NCBI RefSeq assembly: GCF_009496285.1
Contig: NZ_WIJK01000030.1
Coordinates: 1-19,299, forward strand
Origin: Streptococcus mitis
GTDB lineage: Bacteria > Bacillota > Bacilli > Lactobacillales > Streptococcaceae
Length of the DNA: 19,299 nucleotides
Direction: 5' to 3'
Below, piece by piece: positions 14,103 through 19,299 of the stretch. How positions within the stretch are numbered: the stretch's first letter is position 1; each line of letters starts with the position of its first letter. Position numbers and translations under genes: made by a program. Under the pieces are notes generated by a model. It worked only from the letters and a program-made list of their open reading frames with translations, searched no databases and was not told the DNA's origin.

Positions 14103-15558
14103 TAGAGCATTTTATCAAGGGATAGGTGCTTATGTCAATTGTTTAAACAACTTGAGAATTCAAGACTTACAAATTACTATGAAAATGATTGAGGATGAAG
14201 CTCGACATGTCATTTTAAACAAGGACAATGCCTCTAAAATCTTAAACTATGCTAGAGATAACATTGAAGACGTTATTCTAAAGAATCGTGGAGGTGAATA
14301 CGGCGGTCACGGTTTTATTGCTGAATTTGCAGAAGCAGGAATTGTGAATGCGAGAAGAGCTTTTGAAGGATTAAATCCTATTGTAAAAGTATTGAATGAT
14401 AATGGACCAGCCGATTTATTAATTGGTAGAAATACCATTCAAATGAAGTTTTATAATAATTTACGTGATGAACTAGCTCAATCATTTCATTACAGTAAAA
14501 AAATGAAAATGATGTTTCCAAAAGATCACGTGCTAGTATACGAAAAAATTATGGCTGGCGCCAAAGAAGTTGAATTTGATGGTAAAAGATTGTCTATTAA
14601 ACAAATTACCGATATACGACAAATGATCAATGATATTACCGAAAGCAAGGGACTTACTTCATATAAATCTTGGATGAAATCATCTGTTCTAAATTATAAT
14701 GATGCTCAAAAAAATTCAATTAATTCTTTTTTAGATTCCGAAGAGAAGAATATTCGTAAAACAGTCAGACTAAAACAACAAGAATTAAATAAAAAACGAT
14801 TAGTAGCACAAAAAAATTCATTGCCAAGAATAAAAGAAGCCAATAAGATTGCAAGAAATGCAGCTGTTTTACAGGGTGGTTTAGCTTTGATGTTCAATGT
14901 GTATGGGAAATACAAAGAAGGAAAAACAATTTTTGAATTTGATCAATCAGATTGGTTAGACTGTGGACTGGAAACAGTGGAAGGTGCGGTAAAAGGTTCT
15001 ATATCAGGTTACGCGATTTATGGTCTCACTAATGTTTTTAAAATGAGTGCTCCTAATGCAAGTGCGTTTGTAACAGCAAGTTACGGCATGGTAGATATTA
15101 TTACTAAACTTAGAACAAATGAGATTACTGAGGATGAATTTATAAATTTTATAACTATCAATACATTGGATACAACATTAGCGACAATTGGTTCATGCGT
15201 TGGTCAAACACTTATTCCTGTCCCTGTCTTAGGAGCAGTAGTAGGTTCAATAGCTACTTTAATAATTTGGGAAATAGGTAAAGGAATTTTAAGTGATAGG
15301 GAACAGGAATTAATTCAAGATTACAGGGAAAACTTAGATAATCATATCAAAAACTTAGATGATAAATACAAAATTATTTTTAATGATATTATGGATAAAT
15401 ATCATAAACTAGGACGATTACAGGATTACTCTTTTGATTTATCTATCAATACACGTCTTCGTTTTGAGTATTCAATTGAATTAGCTGAGTATATAGGAGT
15501 TTCTAATGACGAAATTCTACATGATTTATCCGAAATTGATAGCTACTTTCTGAGTTAG
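14083..15558 (+). CDS. Unrecognised protein with Mrr-like PD-(D/E)XK signature and hydrophobic segments (protein B)
   Basis: A 491-residue protein. Residues 1-70 are helical. GGHGFIAEFAEAG (74-86) supplies a helix with Glu81 and Glu84. Next comes GPADLLIGRNTIQMKFYN (108-125), giving Asp111, Gln120 and Lys122, the D-x(8)-QxK pattern of Mrr-type restriction nuclease domains, with the Glu helix upstream as that fold requires. Residues 130-260 are charged and helical. Hydrophobic Gly-rich stretches follow at about 301-341 and, most strongly, 369-396 (QTLIPVPVLGAVVGSIATLI), then a polar helical C-terminus. An ATGATG start at 14083/14086 with AAGGAAA at 14067-14073 overlaps the end of gene A, implying coupled translation. 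The nuclease assignment is a motif-level inference. Alternatives are a toxin or a structural membrane protein. It is visibly A+T-rich (many ATA, AGA, TTA codons), suggesting acquisition. Confidence 0.9.
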   Translation: MMNQAVNRAFYQGIGAYVNCLNNLRIQDLQITMKMIEDEARHVILNKDNASKILNYARDNIEDVILKNRGGEYGGHGFIAEFAEAGIVNARRAFEGLNPIVKVLNDNGPADLLIGRNTIQMKFYNNLRDELAQSFHYSKKMKMMFPKDHVLVYEKIMAGAKEVEFDGKRLSIKQITDIRQMINDITESKGLTSYKSWMKSSVLNYNDAQKNSINSFLDSEEKNIRKTVRLKQQELNKKRLVAQKNSLPRIKEANKIARNAAVLQGGLALMFNVYGKYKEGKTIFEFDQSDWLDCGLETVEGAVKGSISGYAIYGLTNVFKMSAPNASAFVTASYGMVDIITKLRTNEITEDEFINFITINTLDTTLATIGSCVGQTLIPVPVLGAVVGSIATLIIWEIGKGILSDREQELIQDYRENLDNHIKNLDDKYKIIFNDIMDKYHKLGRLQDYSFDLSINTRLRFEYSIELAEYIGVSNDEILHDLSEIDSYFLS

Positions 15559-15688
15559 TAGAAAGCTTTCAACTATAGTTAAAACCTATAAAGGCATATA
15601 AAAATTTAAAAAGAAGCAAAGAAAGTCTGAAGTATTGTGATATTTACGAACGTTTAGAGAGTTTAAGGATGTTAAAAATCTTGTTTTG

Positions 15689-15697
15689 TGTTATAAT
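15689..15697 (+). promoter_or_regulatory. Extended -10 promoter of fhs
   Basis: TGTTATAAT is a TG-n-TATAAT extended -10 with hexamer 15692-15697, 33 bases before the fhs ATG. No clear -35 is visible. The rest of the 172-bp gap after gene B holds small palindromes (GAAAGCTTTC, AACTATAGTT) but no recognisable terminator. Confidence 0.7.
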
Positions 15698-15730
15698 GAA
15701 TTATCATATAAGAGGTTAGAGGAGTTTTGA

Positions 15731-17401
15731 ATGAAAACAGATATTGAAATCGCACAGAGTATTGAGTTGAAGCCTATTGTTGATGTTGTAGAGAAACTGG
15801 GTATTTCTTACGATGATTTGGAGTTGTATGGAAAATACAAGGCTAAGCTTAGTTTTGATAAGATTCGTGAAGTGGAAAGTAATCCAGTCGGTAAATTGAT
15901 TCTAGTTACTGCTATCAATCCAACACCTGCTGGTGAAGGAAAATCAACTATCACTATCGGACTTGCTGATGCTTTGAATAAGATTGGTAAGAAAACCATG
16001 ATTGCTATCCGCGAACCTTCTCTTGGACCTGTCATGGGAATTAAAGGTGGCGCTGCTGGAGGTGGTTATGCCCAAGTTTTACCAATGGAAGACATCAACC
16101 TTCATTTTACTGGAGATATGCACGCTATTACAACTGCAAACAATGCTCTCTCTGCTTTGATTGACAATCACTTGCACCAAGGAAATGAGCTAGGAATTGA
16201 CCAACGTCGTATTCTTTGGAAACGTGTTGTTGACTTAAACGACCGCGCCCTTCGTCATGTAACTGTTGGACTCGGTGGTCCTCTTAATGGTATTCCTCGC
16301 GAAGATGGATTTGATATCACTGTTGCTTCAGAAATCATGGCTATCCTTTGCTTGGCAACTGACATTGAAGATTTGAAACGTCGTTTGGCCAATATCGTCA
16401 TTGGTTACCGTTATGATCGTACACCTGTTTCAGTAGGTGATCTACAGGTTGAAGGTGCCTTGGCATTGATTTTGAAAGACGCTATCAAACCGAACTTGGT
16501 TCAAACCATCTATGGAACACCTGCCTTTGTACATGGTGGCCCATTTGCCAATATCGCACACGGATGTAACTCAGTCTTGGCAACGACAACAGCCCTTCAC
16601 TTGGCTGATTATACAGTTACTGAAGCTGGTTTTGGTGCGGACCTTGGTGCTGAGAAATTCCTTGATATCAAGACACCAAACTTGCCAACATCTCCAGATG
16701 CAGTTGTCATTGTCGCAACCCTTCGTGCTCTTAAGATGAATGGTGGTGTGGCTAAAGACGCTCTTACAGAGGAAAATGTGGAGGCGGTTAGTGCAGGTTT
16801 TGCTAACTTGAAACGACACGTTGAAAATATCCGTAAGTTCGGTATTCCAGCAGTTGTTGCTATCAATGAATTTGTATCTGATACAGAAGCTGAAATCGCA
16901 GCCTTGAAAGAACTTTGTGCTTCAATCGATGTTCCAGTTGAATTAGCTAGCGTATGGGCTGATGGTGCAGAAGGTGGAGTAGCACTTGCCGAAACAGTTG
17001 TTAAGACTATTGCTGAAACTCCAGCTAACTATAAACGTTTGTATGACAATGACCTTTCTGTTCAAGAAAAGATTGAAAAGATTGTTACTGAAATCTACCG
17101 TGGTAGCAAAGTGAACTTTGAGAAGAAAGCTCAAACACAAATCGCTCAAATTGTTCAAAACGGTTGGGACAAATTGCCAATCTGTATGGCTAAGACCCAG
17201 TATAGCTTCTCAGACAATCCAAATGCACTTGGAGCACCTGAAAACTTTGAAATTACCATTCGTGAATTGGTACCAAAATTAGGTGCAGGATTCATCGTTG
17301 CCCTAACTGGCGATGTCATGACCATGCCTGGACTTCCAAAACGACCAGCAGCTCTCAACATGGATGTTGAAAGCGATGGAACAGTTCTTGGATTATTCTA
17401 A
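15731..17401 (+). CDS. fhs: Formate--tetrahydrofolate ligase
   Basis: A 556-residue cytoplasmic enzyme that makes 10-formyl-tetrahydrofolate from formate, ATP and tetrahydrofolate, feeding purine and formyl-methionine synthesis. The ATP site TPAGEGKST is at 65-73. [33 protein letters not shown] and the C-terminal [15 protein letters not shown] are family hallmarks. The length matches the family. An AGAGGAG site sits six bases before the ATG. It has its own extended -10 promoter and a terminator, and is convergent with lysS. Codon use and composition return to the chromosomal type after the A+T-rich cassette. Confidence 0.98.
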   Translation: MKTDIEIAQSIELKPIVDVVEKLGISYDDLELYGKYKAKLSFDKIREVESNPVGKLILVTAINPTPAGEGKSTITIGLADALNKIGKKTMIAIREPSLGPVMGIKGGAAGGGYAQVLPMEDINLHFTGDMHAITTANNALSALIDNHLHQGNELGIDQRRILWKRVVDLNDRALRHVTVGLGGPLNGIPREDGFDITVASEIMAILCLATDIEDLKRRLANIVIGYRYDRTPVSVGDLQVEGALALILKDAIKPNLVQTIYGTPAFVHGGPFANIAHGCNSVLATTTALHLADYTVTEAGFGADLGAEKFLDIKTPNLPTSPDAVVIVATLRALKMNGGVAKDALTEENVEAVSAGFANLKRHVENIRKFGIPAVVAINEFVSDTEAEIAALKELCASIDVPVELASVWADGAEGGVALAETVVKTIAETPANYKRLYDNDLSVQEKIEKIVTEIYRGSKVNFEKKAQTQIAQIVQNGWDKLPICMAKTQYSFSDNPNALGAPENFEITIRELVPKLGAGFIVALTGDVMTMPGLPKRPAALNMDVESDGTVLGLF

Positions 17402-17414
17402 TTGAACAACAAAT

Positions 17415-17447
17415 AGACAAGCTCAAAATCGAGTTTGTCTTTTTATT
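17415..17447 (+). terminator. Terminator of fhs
   Basis: AGACAAGCTC (17415-17424) pairs with GAGTTTGTCT (17431-17440), with one G-U pair and a 6-nt loop, followed by TTTTATT. It lies 14 bp past the fhs stop. Confidence 0.87.
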
Positions 17448-17450
17448 AAC

Positions 17451-17485
17451 ACAAAAAAATCTCCTAGAATGTGACTAGGAGATTT
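17451..17485 (-). terminator. Terminator of lysS
   Basis: A perfect 11-bp stem, AAATCTCCTAG (17457-17467) with CTAGGAGATTT (17475-17485), and a 7-nt loop. On the minus strand a U-tract (TTTTTTTG) follows, encoded by the A-run at 17453-17459. It is convergent with the fhs terminator. Confidence 0.9.
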
Positions 17486-17490
17486 GTATT

Positions 17491-18990
<1,500 letters not shown>

Positions 18991-19040
18991 CTAGTTTTTA
19001 CTCAATTCTTGATACGATGAGTCTTTTTTGCGATACTCCC

Positions 19041-19049
19041 ATTTTATCA
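19041..19049 (-). promoter_or_regulatory. Extended -10 promoter of lysS
   Basis: Minus-strand TATGATAAAAT gives TGA plus TAAAAT (19046-19041), about 60 bases before the lysS ATG. Confidence 0.55.
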
Positions 19050-19085
19050 TAAAAGTCAAATAAATTCACGGATATTCTATAAAAT

Positions 19086-19117
19086 CTAAAAAGAACTTAA
19101 CAGTGATTGTTAAGTTC
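19086..19117 (-). terminator. Hairpin with minus-strand U-tract upstream of lysS
   Basis: GAACTTAACA (19093-19102) and TGTTAAGTTC (19108-19117) form a perfect 10-bp stem with a 5-nt loop. On the minus strand TTTTTAGATTTT follows, as in a Rho-independent terminator. It lies five bases after the stop of the minus-strand ORF fragment at 19122-19274. It could instead be a palindromic operator in the divergent region. Confidence 0.5.
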
Positions 19118-19121
19118 AGTT

Positions 19122-19274
19122 CTAATTTTGATAAGAAGTGTCGTTCCATTCCAAAAGGTTGAAGTTTTTAAACAGATTGAAGACAAAGTCCTTGGAAGTC
19201 AAGTTTCTAAGGGCTTTTCTTTGTGTAAAGTCGTATAATAGAGGTAAGAAGAGTTGTGAGGTAATCCCTATGTT
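19122..19274 (-). pseudogene. Possible 3' remnant of a minus-strand gene
   Basis: The minus strand stays open for 50 codons between a TGA (19277-19275) and a TAG stop (19124-19122). It encodes a protein-like sequence including LTSKDFVFNLFKNFNLLEWN, with no start codon, and a hairpin with U-tract follows directly. It overlaps the candidate promoter and start of the plus-strand gene, so both readings cannot be functional. It looks like the tail of a decayed gene, possibly from a mobile element; the family is not recognised. Confidence 0.3.
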
Positions 19275-19299
19275 TCACAAAGAAAAACCTGATTATAAT
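19270..19299 (+). CDS. Start of an unknown gene running off the right edge (partial)
   Basis: ATG at 19270 begins MFHKEKPDYN. GAGG lies about nine bases upstream, and a TATAAT (19234-19239) about 30 bases before the ATG could be the -10. Ten codons are too few to identify. A transposase start is one possibility, in view of the remnant-like sequence around it, but this is a guess. Confidence 0.45.
   Translation, partial: MFHKEKPDYN

Noticed and set aside
12777..15730. Flanking direct repeats (attachment sites) for the cassette
   Set aside because: Only short A+T-rich matches such as AACTATA occur on both sides; no integrase or convincing repeat pair is present.

Overview
The window reads as a low-GC Firmicute chromosome, almost certainly Streptococcus and most likely the mitis/oralis/pneumoniae group. 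The pointers are a monofunctional coaB/coaC pair followed by a PanT-type S component, a class Ib ribonucleotide reductase (RNR) next to ptsHI, PtsI and PepX proteins very close to those I remember from S. pneumoniae, a PepX of the lactococcal/streptococcal type with the triad at exactly residues 348/468/498, and a 556-residue Fhs. No species is proved from sequence alone. Statements about gene order in other streptococci come from memory, not from a search.

Layout. Bases 1-2889 (minus strand): the first codons of an unknown gene, a bidirectional terminator, an ArgR-family regulator, and pepX, whose 3' end overlaps the regulator by 50 nt. Bases 3100-3929 (minus): a LacR-type DeoR-family repressor with its own promoter and terminator but no lac genes in view. 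Bases 4003-7704 (minus): nrdH, nrdE and nrdF, with a hairpin between nrdH and nrdE and a full terminator between nrdE and nrdF. Two NrdR-box-like palindromes four helical turns apart lie upstream of nrdH. Bases 7911-10048 (plus): ptsH-ptsI, the general phosphotransferase system (PTS) proteins, from a near-consensus promoter and ending in a strong terminator. Bases 10094-10972: udk (plus), then about 170 bp of unexplained sequence and a bidirectional terminator. Bases 10962-12796 (minus): coaB, coaC and an ECF transporter S component for pantothenate, a compact coenzyme A supply operon whose coaB looks leaderless. Bases 12811-15558 (plus): a two-gene cassette of unrecognised proteins. Bases 15689-17447 (plus): fhs. 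Bases 17451-19046 (minus): lysS. Bases 19086-19299: a hairpin, an ORF remnant and the first ten codons of an unknown plus-strand gene.

Most of the window is housekeeping: deoxynucleotide synthesis, PTS sugar uptake, uridine salvage, coenzyme A, one-carbon metabolism and lysine charging. The exception is the cassette at 12903-15558. It lies between coaB and fhs, which I recall as adjacent in S. pneumoniae, and it is visibly more A+T-rich, with many ATA, AGA and TTA codons. It encodes (A) a 399-residue protein with an amphipathic repeat region, coiled coils and a central Gly/Ala-rich hydrophobic segment, and (B) a 491-residue protein with an Mrr-like D...QxK nuclease signature followed by hydrophobic Gly-rich segments. 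The two genes overlap by 20 nt and are driven by a TTGACA-N17-GATAAT promoter flanked by an 11-bp inverted repeat. My best inference is an accessory conflict system (phage defence or toxin-like effector). This is the part of the window most likely to be undescribed.
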